Shown here: positions 6,695 through 14,261 of the stretch, one piece after another | Position numbering within the stretch: position 1 is the stretch's first letter | Layout of the letters: each line of letters opens with the position of its first letter | Virus record (IMG/VR): IMGVR_UViG_3300047446_000185 | Coordinates: 1-44,592 of that record | DNA from: a virus | Reading direction: 5' to 3' (one strand) | Length of the DNA stretch: 44,592 nt | Made by a program: the position numbers and the translations under genes | Notes under the pieces: model-generated | Database searches by the model: none | What the model saw: only the letters and a program-made list of their open reading frames with translations | Told to the model about the DNA's origin: nothing

Positions 6695-6932
6695 GGTCCA
6701 CCTGCTCGCGGACCTCGGCGGACATGAGCTTGCCGCAGTAGCAGCAGCCCACCCGGGCCAGATCGTCACGGCAGCCCTGCGGGATCGGCCGCCACGGCAG
6801 CATGGCGCGCACGCCCTCGTCGCGGGTGCGCTTGGAGTCCAGCACCCAGGAGACGAGGTCGGCCCAGCACTGGCTGGGGAGCCGGTCGAGGTGGCGGGCG
6901 ATCCACCAGCGCAGCCGGTCGGGGCGGCTCAC
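6687..6932 (-). CDS. Hypothetical protein, 81 aa
   Basis: Basic, tryptophan-containing N-terminus (RLRWWIARHLDRLPSQCWADLVSWVL) and a C-terminal VGCCYCGKLMS knuckle. The GTG at 6932 overlaps the upstream stop (GTGA). No family recognised. Confidence 0.55.
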   Translation of the reverse strand: MSRPDRLRWWIARHLDRLPSQCWADLVSWVLDSKRTRDEGVRAMLPWRPIPQGCRDDLARVGCCYCGKLMSAEVREQVDRG

Positions 6933-7294
6933 GTCGGCACCACCACGAGGCGGCCCGCGCGCTCGGCGACGGCATCTCGCAGCTTCCGGCCGCGGCGCTT
7001 CCACCGGTTCTCGTCCGGCCAGTCGCGGTAGTGCACCCAGTTGAACAGCGTGAGCGCGTCGGTGAACAGGCCGAACCAGGAGTGCGCGTGCCAGTGGTCG
7101 ACGGCGGCGAGCGCGATGCACGGCGGGACCACGATCCACAGCTCCTGGTGGATGCGCGCGAACGCCTGCCACATCGCGTCGAGGAGCTGCGAGCCGGGCT
7201 TGATCATGCCGAGGAGGCTGCCCATCAGGGCGACCGCCAGGCTGAGGGTCCACATCAGGTAGATGCCAGTTGCGAGCACCTTGATCCAGGTCAC
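6929..7294 (-). CDS. Small membrane protein, 121 aa
   Basis: Two hydrophobic stretches (residues ~8-30, ATGIYLMWTLSLAVALMGSLLG, and ~50-66, LWIVVPPCIALAAVDHW) suggest two membrane passes, followed by a basic C-terminal tail. It is coupled by GTGA to the upstream gene. Its position in the early region, away from the lysis genes, argues against a holin; a role in host take-over or exclusion is possible but unproven. Confidence 0.55.
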   Translation of the reverse strand: MTWIKVLATGIYLMWTLSLAVALMGSLLGMIKPGSQLLDAMWQAFARIHQELWIVVPPCIALAAVDHWHAHSWFGLFTDALTLFNWVHYRDWPDENRWKRRGRKLRDAVAERAGRLVVVPT

Positions 7295-7488
7295 TTCTCG
7301 GCCCTCCAAACACAGTCCTGGCAGGACGCCGAATCGTTGGTGAGGACCGCGCCCTTCCTGGCGCTGAACCAGCGCGCGCACCACGTCCGGTACATGCGGC
7401 CGGTGGCCCGGCTGCTGGCCGCGTAGAGGCCGTGAATGCCGTCGGCGGTGCGGACCTGCTGGGCGGTGCGGTCGATGAGGTCGCTCAC
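7291..7488 (-). CDS. Hypothetical protein, 65 aa
   Basis: Basic small protein with GIHGLYAASSRATGRMYRTWCARWF and a terminal CQDCVW. The GTG at 7488 and the stop at 7291 both overlap neighbours as GTGA, placing it firmly in the operon. Function unknown. Confidence 0.55.
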   Translation of the reverse strand: MSDLIDRTAQQVRTADGIHGLYAASSRATGRMYRTWCARWFSARKGAVLTNDSASCQDCVWRAEK

Positions 7489-7727
7489 GGCGCACCAGCC
7501 GGCGCGCTGCCGCCCTCGGCGAGGGCGATGCCCGCCTTGGCCATGGCCAGCGTGGCGTACGTCTGGGCGACGGCGGCCTGCGCGTGCGCGAGCTGAACAA
7601 CCTCCGGGTTCGGCACTCCGCCGCGCCGCGTCTTGTGCTCGTTGAGCGAGGCAATGCACGACGCCAGGTTGTTCTCGGCGTCGGTCAGCCTGGTCTCGGC
7701 CGCGTGCAGTAGCTCGGCGGGCGTCAT
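7485..7727 (-). CDS. Hypothetical helical protein, 80 aa
   Basis: Almost entirely predicted helical: LLHAAETRLTDAENNLASCIASLNEHKTRR and VVQLAHAQAAVAQTYATLAMAKAGIALAE. It probably forms a coiled-coil dimer. Overlaps with both neighbours support the start at 7727. Function unknown. Confidence 0.6.
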   Translation of the reverse strand: MTPAELLHAAETRLTDAENNLASCIASLNEHKTRRGGVPNPEVVQLAHAQAAVAQTYATLAMAKAGIALAEGGSAPAGAP

Positions 7728-8392
7728 GATCCGCCCTCGCCGCCCGGGTTGGTCGTGGTCATGGTCGGTGCTCCCTCGGTGATCGGATTCGGACAACGGA
7801 TATGGGCCAGCTCGTCGACGCCGGGCAGTAGCTCGTACGCCTCGCCGCGCCGGATCTCCTGCTCGCAGCGCACGCAGTCCCGCCCGCCGTCAGGGGCGAC
7901 AACCCACTGCCGGGCGGCGCGCAGCAGTCGGACCTCTTTGCTGGCGGTGGCCACCTCGGCGCGGGCAAGGTCGCGCTGGCTGCGCAGGCTGTCGATCACC
8001 GCGTCCTGCCCGCTCTCCAGGTGCCGGATGTCCTCCAGGTAGCCGTCGGTCAGCCGCCGGAGTTGCTTCAACTCCTCGCGCACCTGCTCCAGGTCGGCAG
8101 CGCGCCGCACGGCCTCGTCGCGTTCCCGCTCGGTCCGGGTCAGGTCGGCCTGCGAGGCAGCGAGAGCGGCTTGGACACGGCGCAGCATGGCCGAGGTGGA
8201 CTCCCCGCCCGGCATCAGCGGCCGGTGACTGCCGGAGGTTTCGGCCTGCCCGCGCACCATCCGGTTGTAGTGCGGGTTATCGCGCTGGAACTTGCCGTCG
8301 ACTGTGCTGACGCACGGCTCACCCGGCGGCTGATCGCAGCCGGGCAGTCCGCACCGGACGGTCAGCGCCGCCGCCCGCTCGGCCGCGTTCAC
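7724..8392 (-). CDS. Coiled-coil protein with terminal zinc motifs
   Basis: A 222-residue protein. The N-terminal VRCGLPGCDQPPGEPCVS looks like a small zinc finger of the type seen in many actinophage proteins. A long central coiled coil (~70-160: VQAALAASQADLTRTERER, DLEQVREELKQLRRL) follows, then DCVRCEQEIRRGEAYELLPGVDELAHIRC near the C-terminus as a second zinc site. The GTG at 8392 overlaps the previous stop. Possible structural or DNA-associated role; not identified. Confidence 0.65.
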   Translation of the reverse strand: MNAAERAAALTVRCGLPGCDQPPGEPCVSTVDGKFQRDNPHYNRMVRGQAETSGSHRPLMPGGESTSAMLRRVQAALAASQADLTRTERERDEAVRRAADLEQVREELKQLRRLTDGYLEDIRHLESGQDAVIDSLRSQRDLARAEVATASKEVRLLRAARQWVVAPDGGRDCVRCEQEIRRGEAYELLPGVDELAHIRCPNPITEGAPTMTTTNPGGEGGS

Positions 8393-8670
8393 GATGTCCG
8401 CCCTGGGATGACCGGTACCGCCGGGCGCACCGGCAACGGCTCCGGCCCCTCGAGCGGCTCCGGCGCGATCAGCGCGCTGCGCACGTCCAGCAGCAGATCC
8501 CGCATCGCCGTACGCGACAGCTCGGCGGTCAAACCCGCCTCGATCAGCGTCAACGCCCGGGTACGCCGGTCGTGCATGTCGAACAGGGCGGACGCGCGCA
8601 TCGCGGGCACCTCGTCCGGCACCGGCAGCACGACCGGGACGGGCTTACGGCGCCACCTCCACTCAGCCAC
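8389..8670 (-). CDS. Hypothetical protein, 93 aa
   Basis: The proline- and valine-rich N-terminus is followed by a helical core (FDMHDRRTRALTLIEAGLTAELSRTAMRDLLLDVRSALI). The GTG at 8670 has GGTGAGG upstream and overlaps the end of the preceding gene. No recognised domain. Confidence 0.55.
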   Translation of the reverse strand: MAEWRWRRKPVPVVLPVPDEVPAMRASALFDMHDRRTRALTLIEAGLTAELSRTAMRDLLLDVRSALIAPEPLEGPEPLPVRPAVPVIPGRTS

Positions 8671-9601
8671 GGCCCTCACCGCCTTGCCGCTGCGCGATCC
8701 ACTGCTGCATCTCGACGGCGGTCAGGCCGTTGCACCGGATACCCGGCGCGGCCTCACGGGCCAGCCGCAGCGCCTCCTGCTCGGTGAACCGGTGCTCGGC
8801 AAGCCATTCGTCGGTGCGCTCCGACGGCAGCGACTCCCAATCCCACTCGCCATCGCGGCCGAGACACTGCCGGTGCCGGGACACGGCCCACAGGTCGCGG
8901 CCCCGGTACGCGACGGTGATTGCGTACGAGCTGGCGTTGATGTCATCCTCGGGCAGGACGCTGACGGTGTACTCGGTCACGCGGGCGACGGGCTCAGCCA
9001 CGGCCGCTCCGGCGTGCTGAGCCCGGTCGTACGCGGCGATGCCCTCGACGACCGCGAAGCAGCACCACAGGAACGACCAGTCCCAGTCGGTGAAGTTCCA
9101 CTCCCACGTGTCGCTGAATAGCCCGGCCTGTTCGGCGTCGGCGAGCATCTCCCGCGCAGTTTCGGCCCACTGACCGTCGCCGTCGCCCATCCGCCCGAGC
9201 AGCTCGGCGCGCGCTTCCCGCTGCTCCTTCGACAGGTTCGGCACCGGCCGCCGCTTCAGCTCATCGCCGACGATCTGCTTGAAGGTGTCCTCCGAGTGGC
9301 GGCGGGCACGCTCCCTGCCGTCCTGCAGCTTCTCCGACCAGTAGACCGGGTTGATGCCATATTTGCTGCCCCGGAAGAACGTGAACATGTCCTCGACGCG
9401 GGAGAACACGTAGTGGTCGACGTCTCCGCCGACGGCGAGGAAACCGGGCCAGGTGACCAGCTCGTACCAGTAGAAGCTGCTCTCCGGTGCCCTGAACCGT
9501 AGATGCCGGTACAGGCCGTCGTCGTGCAGCACCGTCATCTCATGCTTGGCGGTCTCCTTGGCGAATCGCGCGGCCATCCTGGCAATCGAGTCCTCAGCCA
9601 C
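8663..9601 (-). CDS. Conserved phage hypothetical protein, 312 aa
   Basis: Tryptophan- and charge-rich protein: residues ~25-75 (LYRHLRFRAPESSFYWYELVTWPGFLAV) form a likely beta sheet that resembles a motif I have seen in hypothetical proteins of high-GC phages. A helical middle section and EWNFTDWDWSFLWCCFAVVEGIAAYD (~165-195) follow. No catalytic signature is visible. The GTG at 9601 overlaps the upstream gene. Function unknown. Confidence 0.65.
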   Translation of the reverse strand: MAEDSIARMAARFAKETAKHEMTVLHDDGLYRHLRFRAPESSFYWYELVTWPGFLAVGGDVDHYVFSRVEDMFTFFRGSKYGINPVYWSEKLQDGRERARRHSEDTFKQIVGDELKRRPVPNLSKEQREARAELLGRMGDGDGQWAETAREMLADAEQAGLFSDTWEWNFTDWDWSFLWCCFAVVEGIAAYDRAQHAGAAVAEPVARVTEYTVSVLPEDDINASSYAITVAYRGRDLWAVSRHRQCLGRDGEWDWESLPSERTDEWLAEHRFTEQEALRLAREAAPGIRCNGLTAVEMQQWIAQRQGGEGRG

Positions 9602-9779
9602 GGCTCACCGCCTCGACGACCTGCGCGACGTACCGGCGGCAACCGCACGTCGACGACGAACACGCCTTCCGCTCGGCCTTGTCGTTGAGCACGTGCAACG
9701 TCTCCAAGTCGCCGCACCCGCAACGGCCCGGCTCGTACGGCAACTGCCCGGTCGCCGCGCCAGGATCCCGGCGGCTCAC
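9594..9779 (-). CDS. Hypothetical zinc-ribbon protein, 61 aa
   Basis: Four or five cysteines in CGCGDLETLHVLNDKAERKACSSSTCGCRRY fit a compact zinc ribbon. GTGA overlap at the start, short overlap at the end. Similar small proteins are frequent in actinophage early operons. Function unknown. Confidence 0.6.
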   Translation of the reverse strand: MSRRDPGAATGQLPYEPGRCGCGDLETLHVLNDKAERKACSSSTCGCRRYVAQVVEAVSRG

Positions 9780-10198
9780 CGCCGCACCGCCAGCTCGTGA
9801 TCGGCCCACGGCAGCAGCGCGTACACCTCGGGGTCGGTCCAGCCGCGCGAAAAGAGCGGCCGGTCGGGCATGCGCGATTCCGCGATCCGGTGCGCTCGCA
9901 TGCATGCGTCGTAGCCCGCCCGGTACGCGGTCGAGAACCGCAGCGGGACGATGCCGAGCGCGGCGAGCACATCGACCGCCTCGGCGATGTCAGCTACCCA
10001 GTAGTCCCGCCCGCTCGAGCGGCCGCGATAGATCGACAGGTACTCGCCGTCTTCACGGTCGTAGTCGATGCCAAGCCACTGCTCGCGCGGGCCGCTCTGG
10101 CGGGTCCACCGGTAGTGCCAGCGCCCCCACTCCATGCCGCCGTCGGCACGGGCCCAGCGGAACACGGCGAGCAGCAGCGTGCGCTCAGCGCGGGTCAC
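9776..10198 (-). CDS. Hypothetical protein, 140 aa
   Basis: Aromatic-rich protein: GGMEWGRWHYRWTRQSG, WLGIDYDREDGEYLSIYRGRSSGRDYW and a helical DIAEAVDVLAALGIVP, then RAGYDACMRAHR. The GTG at 10198 overlaps the stop of the recombination protein (GTGA). No known family; location next to recombination genes is its only clue. Confidence 0.55.
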   Translation of the reverse strand: MTRAERTLLLAVFRWARADGGMEWGRWHYRWTRQSGPREQWLGIDYDREDGEYLSIYRGRSSGRDYWVADIAEAVDVLAALGIVPLRFSTAYRAGYDACMRAHRIAESRMPDRPLFSRGWTDPEVYALLPWADHELAVRR

Positions 10199-11115
10199 GA
10201 CGTCGCCGCCGGAATGACGTCGTGTCCGTCGAAGCCCGCGTACTCCGGCCCGGTCGGGTGCCCGGCGCGGAGATTGCACGGACCGTCGGGGGTCTCGAAT
10301 CCGCACGCCGGCGGCGGACCGGCCGACGCGGGTGGCGTGCCGGTGATCTCGGCGGCCGTCACCCGCTCCGGCGGGAACTCCTCGTCCACCGTGGTCTCAT
10401 GCCGCTCAATGGTCCGGAACACCACCCCCAGGTCGGCGACGTCGGCCGCCGTCCACTGCCCACGCTTGCGGCCGAGCCGGGTCTCGATCTGCAGCACCGT
10501 CACGCCGTAGGTGGACTTGAACGCGGCCGCCATGTCGGCGATCCGCTTCGTCAGCGGCTGGCCGTCGCCCTTCTCGATCGTCTTCGCGCAGTGGGTCTTG
10601 GCGTCCTCGACGAAGTCGGCCGGCAGGGCGGACAGGATGCACTCGCGGACCGCCCGCGCGCCGATGTTCTGGTTGTTGAGGTAGATGTCAGTGAGGTCGG
10701 TCAGCTTGGCGCCGCCGCCCATGCGCCGGTGCGGGACCTGGAAGGTCCGCGACGATCGGACGTTGGTCTGCTGATCCCAGGCGTACGCCCGGATCTCGGA
10801 CATGCCGCGCTCGTCGTCGCGGGACAGCTCGTGCACGCCGTAGTCGAGGTTGCCCCAGATCCGGGCGAGCTCCCGGGCGAGGTGCACGGTGGGTCCGTTG
10901 CCGCGGTTCTTGACGTTGTAGAAGGCGCGAGCCGCGAGGCCGAGCCGGTGGCAGGACGCCTCCATTTCGGCCCAGGCGCGGTTCATGTCGCGGGGGCACT
11001 GCTGGGCGACCTGGACGGCGGCGGCGACCTCGGCGACGGCGCGCGCCTGCTCGACGGCGGTGGTCTGGGTGACGTGGACCGGGGCGGGTGCGGCCCGGTC
11101 GAGTGCGTTGGTCAT
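10195..11115 (-). CDS. Putative single-strand annealing recombinase (RecT-like)
   Basis: A 306-residue protein. The core GNGPTVHLARELARIWGNLDYGVHEL, EIRAYAWDQQTNVRSSRTFQV and LTDLTDIYLNNQNIGARAVRECILSALP resembles a phage family found beside exonucleases and thought to anneal single strands. The C-terminus carries CGFETPDGPC, a small zinc-like motif. The partner PD-(D/E)XK exonuclease lies upstream with an HNH-AP2 gene between them, so together they would form a RecE/RecT-type system. ATGA overlap at the start. Assignment is from context and remembered motif, not a search. Confidence 0.6.
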   Translation of the reverse strand: MTNALDRAAPAPVHVTQTTAVEQARAVAEVAAAVQVAQQCPRDMNRAWAEMEASCHRLGLAARAFYNVKNRGNGPTVHLARELARIWGNLDYGVHELSRDDERGMSEIRAYAWDQQTNVRSSRTFQVPHRRMGGGAKLTDLTDIYLNNQNIGARAVRECILSALPADFVEDAKTHCAKTIEKGDGQPLTKRIADMAAAFKSTYGVTVLQIETRLGRKRGQWTAADVADLGVVFRTIERHETTVDEEFPPERVTAAEITGTPPASAGPPPACGFETPDGPCNLRAGHPTGPEYAGFDGHDVIPAATS

Positions 11116-11600
11116 GCTGCTGATTCCTCCGGAAAGTTGAGCCGAGCGAACTCGCCGTACAGCTCGCGGGCAGCGGCGTCGTACGCCCGCGCCGCGTCCG
11201 CAGGGTCATCGAAAAGGCCGAGCCGGATCGACCCGCCCTTGCCGATGCGTGCGATCCAGCGGTCGCGATGGCGGGATACGCCCTTGAATCCAGACCGGTT
11301 GTCGCGCCGGACGGGAGCGTTAGCGTTGTTCTGCGCGATCGTCGCCGGTCGAAGATTGGCGCGCCTGTTGTCCAGGCCGTCACCGTTGCGGTGGTCCACC
11401 ATCGACCAGCCGGTCAGGACATGGTGCATCTGCTGGGTGGTGGTCCGGCCGGGTCGGCCGGTCGGAGCGGACCGCTGCGCATAGGCGGTTTGTCGGCTCG
11501 GCCGCGTCGACCACGAGCTGCCACGAACGACCTCGTAGTCGTCGACGTCGACGAGCGCGACGCGGCTGAGGGTCAGCGGGATCTCCACAAAGGCCCGCAT
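11112..11600 (-). CDS. HNH-AP2 endonuclease (homing type)
   Basis: A 162-residue protein. The HNH part is MVDHRNGDGLDNRRANLRPAT (D69, H70, N72, N78 and N82, with HH at 59-60). The AP2 DNA-binding part is RSGFKGVSRHRDRWIARIGKGGSIRLGLFDDPADAARAYDAAARELYGEFARLNFP (about 102-157). Such HNH-AP2 proteins are free-standing homing endonucleases. It sits exactly between exonuclease and annealing genes with a 1-nt overlap upstream and ATGA downstream, so it has been accommodated in the operon without breaking coupling. Confidence 0.92.
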   Translation of the reverse strand: MRAFVEIPLTLSRVALVDVDDYEVVRGSSWSTRPSRQTAYAQRSAPTGRPGRTTTQQMHHVLTGWSMVDHRNGDGLDNRRANLRPATIAQNNANAPVRRDNRSGFKGVSRHRDRWIARIGKGGSIRLGLFDDPADAARAYDAAARELYGEFARLNFPEESAA

Positions 11601-12493
11601 CACCAAACCTGGCCGTTCAACTCGCGCGTCTCCCAAGGGGGCAACTCGGCCAAGACGACATCGTCGGCGTATCCGGGCCACCGCCCCGAGGCCTCGCATT
11701 CGGCGTACGTCCGCAGCGCTTCCCGCATCCGGATCTCGCCCATCCGCATCGCCGTCGGATCCGGCTGCACCACCGTCACGAGGTACGGCGGGGTCTTCTC
11801 CTGCGCTACCAGCAGCCCGACCGCCTGGTCGTCGCCGAGGTTCAGCGCCCGCACGCCGGCCAGATACCAGGCCAGCTGGATGTGGTAGCCGTGGTCGCCC
11901 ATGGCCCGGGCGAACTTGTCCGGGGCCGCGCTGGCGCAGGACTTGTAGTCCGGCACGAACAGCCGCCGCCCGGGCAGCGGGAAGCGCAGCCAGTCCAGCA
12001 GCGCCCGGCACCACACGCCGGTCTCCTTGTCCTGCCACACCAGGGTCTGCTCAGCCTCGCCGGTGCCGGGCTCGAACAGCTGGCCCGCGAACGGGTGCTC
12101 CCGCAGCTTCGCGGCCATGGCGTGCACGGCCTCGTACTCCGGCCGCTTCAGCGGGATGTCCCCGTCGGCCCGGATCTCGGCGAGCTGCTTCTTGACCTCG
12201 TTGGTGTCCCAGCGCGCCTTGTCGACGAGCACCAGCTTCGGGCCGGCGCCGAGGACGACCTTGTGCGCGGCGGAGCCGACCTCCCAGACCCGCTTGGTCG
12301 GGTGGCCGTGTTCGCGCTCGTACTGGAACAGCTCGGGGCAGGACGGTGGCAGCAGCGCGCGGGCGCCGGTCGAGGACAGCGAGCCGCCGGCGACCGGGTC
12401 AGCGTGGTAGCGCTCGGCCGGCAGGTCGTAGACGCCGGGCCCGGTGATCTCGACGAGCGCGTCGGCCGGCGGAATGGTCAGCTGCTCGGTCAT
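11600..12493 (-). CDS. PD-(D/E)XK exonuclease (RecE/YqaJ/Cas4-like)
   Basis: A 297-residue nuclease. Motifs in order: GSAAHKVVLG (H77), an acidic EQTLVWQ near 148, ALLDWL (D167), PDYKSC (D182-x-K184) and YHIQLAWYL (Q206). This matches phage exonucleases that resect double-stranded ends for single-strand annealing recombination. The probable annealing partner is two genes downstream. The ATG at 12493 overlaps the previous stop by one base. Confidence 0.82.
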   Translation of the reverse strand: MTEQLTIPPADALVEITGPGVYDLPAERYHADPVAGGSLSSTGARALLPPSCPELFQYEREHGHPTKRVWEVGSAAHKVVLGAGPKLVLVDKARWDTNEVKKQLAEIRADGDIPLKRPEYEAVHAMAAKLREHPFAGQLFEPGTGEAEQTLVWQDKETGVWCRALLDWLRFPLPGRRLFVPDYKSCASAAPDKFARAMGDHGYHIQLAWYLAGVRALNLGDDQAVGLLVAQEKTPPYLVTVVQPDPTAMRMGEIRMREALRTYAECEASGRWPGYADDVVLAELPPWETRELNGQVW

Positions 12494-12729
12494 CAGCTCA
12501 CCCAGGACCGGTAGCGGTTGGTCAGCGGCGACAGCTCGACGTGGCGGCGTACCCGGCGGTCACGTTCGTCGTCGACGAGGCCGCGCATCCGCTGGCCGAG
12601 CAGGCTGGAGTAGCGGGCTTCGGCGCGCTGGGCGAGGTGGATGAGCTGCCGGTCGTCGGCCTCGATGAGCTCTTCCCGGTAGCGGGCGAGGACCTGCTCG
12701 GTGAGCTTGGCCATCTGCTCGGCGGTCAT
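12493..12729 (-). CDS. Hypothetical helical protein, 78 aa
   Basis: All-helical small protein (MAKLTEQVLARYREELIEADDRQLIHLAQRAEARYSSLL). It ends in a basic segment. Overlaps both neighbours. Directly upstream of the exonuclease; an accessory role is possible but no family is recognised. Confidence 0.55.
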   Translation of the reverse strand: MTAEQMAKLTEQVLARYREELIEADDRQLIHLAQRAEARYSSLLGQRMRGLVDDERDRRVRRHVELSPLTNRYRSWVS

Positions 12730-13010
12730 CGCTCGGCCGCCGGTCGTGCGCGGTGGTCGTGGTTCAGCTCGCGCAGGTAGGCGCGGTGCTTGCGGCGCGT
12801 CGCCGCCCGCCGGGTGAACGCGCGCCCGGACCGGATGGTCACGCCGTCCTCGTCGATCCACCACCTGTAGTGGCGCAGCCAGGCGTCGCGGTCGTAGCCC
12901 TCGTGCTGGCTGAGTCGTGACTGGCGGCGGGCTTCGGTTTGGGCGCGGTCGTGGGCGGTGCGGATGGCGGCCGCGAACGCCGACTCGTCGGAGCTGTCGG
13001 GGCGCGTCAT
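12726..13010 (-). CDS. Hypothetical basic protein, 94 aa
   Basis: Charged, arginine-rich protein with HEGYDRDAWLRHYRWWIDEDGVTIRSGRAFTRRAATRRKHRAYLREL. Possibly nucleic-acid binding from its charge alone. ATGA overlaps at both ends. Confidence 0.55.
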   Translation of the reverse strand: MTRPDSSDESAFAAAIRTAHDRAQTEARRQSRLSQHEGYDRDAWLRHYRWWIDEDGVTIRSGRAFTRRAATRRKHRAYLRELNHDHRARPAAER

Positions 13011-13573
13011 GCGACACCGTCCCGGCGCTCGTCGAACGCCGCCTCGATCTCGGCCAGCCGCGCCGCAGGCACCAGCTCCCCCACCGACGGGATTGTGGCG
13101 AGAAACTGCCGGGCCGCGTCCGTTTCGATCGTCTGCAATGCCAACTGCTGCAGTAGGTCGGCCTCCTGCCGATCCAGGCCGAGCAGCGCCGTCCTAACCT
13201 GCGCCTCGACGCCCGCGACCATCGCCCGGTGAAGCTGGCTGCGGTCCTCGGTGTAGGAACTCAGCCGCGGCGTCTGGAGCCGCACCGGCCTACGGATCGA
13301 AACGCCCTCGGTCTCGCCACGCGCGCCGATGATGAGGTCCGTGATCTCCCGGCTCGCCTGCTCGGCGATCTCCGCAATGCGGAAGTTGAGGTCCTCGATC
13401 TGCTTGTCCTGGGCCCGGTACCGCTCGACCAGCCGCGCCTCAGCGTCCGCGAGCAGCTCCATGCGGCGCTGCGCGACATCGGCGCGGAGCACCTTCAGCC
13501 GCTGGCGGACGACGGTGCGCAGCTCGCGGCGCTCGCCCGGAGTCATCGCGGCGTTCGGCGTCGGCGCGGTCAC
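13007..13573 (-). CDS. Hypothetical coiled-coil protein, 188 aa
   Basis: Long helical protein: RTVVRQRLKVLRADVAQRRMELLADAEARLVERYRAQDKQIEDL forms a coiled coil (~20-65), followed by a mixed middle (VSIRRPVRLQTPRLS) and further helices. The GTG at 13573 overlaps the previous stop. Similar early proteins occur in actinophages; function unknown. Confidence 0.6.
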   Translation of the reverse strand: MTAPTPNAAMTPGERRELRTVVRQRLKVLRADVAQRRMELLADAEARLVERYRAQDKQIEDLNFRIAEIAEQASREITDLIIGARGETEGVSIRRPVRLQTPRLSSYTEDRSQLHRAMVAGVEAQVRTALLGLDRQEADLLQQLALQTIETDAARQFLATIPSVGELVPAARLAEIEAAFDERRDGVA

Positions 13574-13842
13574 TGCGGCACCTCGATCTCCGAGATGTGC
13601 ACCAGCACGCCGAGCCCGCCGACCTTGCCGTACAGCACCTCGTTGTCGGGCGGCAGCCCGGCCAGGCCCGCCCGGATGCCGTACTGCATCGCCGCCGGGT
13701 TCCCGCTGGCGTCCATCCACGAACCACCGGCGACGTTGAGCCACCAGTCCTCGACGCGGTACTCCTGCCCGCCGATGCGCTCGACGTCGGCGCGGATCTT
13801 CACCGTCTTGCCCGCGTACGCGGACGGCTCGCGGGAGGTCAT
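13570..13842 (-). CDS. Hypothetical protein, 90 aa
   Basis: Mostly beta: TVKIRADVERIGGQEYRVEDWWLNVAGGSWMD and VLYGKVGGLGVLVHISEIEV. The second strand-pair looks like a small OB/SH3-type barrel, but no family can be named. ATGA overlap at the start and GTGA at the end. Confidence 0.55.
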   Translation of the reverse strand: MTSREPSAYAGKTVKIRADVERIGGQEYRVEDWWLNVAGGSWMDASGNPAAMQYGIRAGLAGLPPDNEVLYGKVGGLGVLVHISEIEVPQ

Positions 13843-14261
13843 CGCAGCACCACCAGGGCGGCGATCCCGGCCAGCTGCAGCACGACCGTGGCCACCGAGC
13901 CCAGCCCGGCACCGACCGCCAGATACGCCCACGCGGGACGCAGCTCACGGACCCGGCGGCGGCCACGGTAGAACCACGGCCGGGCGACCTTCGGCGGCGA
14001 CGGCAGCGGCATGGGCGGCGGCAGGATCGGCGGCTCCTGCAACGCCTCCGCCTCCGGCCACGTCGGCAACCACACCGGCAACTCACCGGTCTCGACCGCA
14101 GAGTCCGGGTCGGCGTCGGCCAGGCGCAAGGCCGGGCGCACGCCGTTGGTGTACGGCGCCATGTTGCGGGTGCGCTCGCCGACGTCCAGGCGGTGCGTGT
14201 CGACGATGTCGGGGTGCAGGATGGCGCCCGAATCGGTCGGGCCCGCAGCGAGGATGGTCAT
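13839..14261 (-). CDS. Single-pass membrane protein, 140 aa
   Basis: The hydrophilic N-terminal ~105 residues include a proline-rich PPILPPPMPLPSPP. They are followed by arginine-rich RGRRRVREL and a C-terminal hydrophobic segment (AWAYLAVGAGLGSVATVVLQ and onwards) that would anchor the protein with its N-terminus in the cytoplasm (positive-inside). Function unknown. Coupled (ATGA) to the repeat protein gene. Confidence 0.6.
   Translation of the reverse strand: MTILAAGPTDSGAILHPDIVDTHRLDVGERTRNMAPYTNGVRPALRLADADPDSAVETGELPVWLPTWPEAEALQEPPILPPPMPLPSPPKVARPWFYRGRRRVRELRPAWAYLAVGAGLGSVATVVLQLAGIAALVVLR

Noticed and set aside
9679-11484. A 601-codon plus-strand frame
   Set aside because: Antisense to the recombination and neighbouring genes, low-complexity, no recognisable domain.
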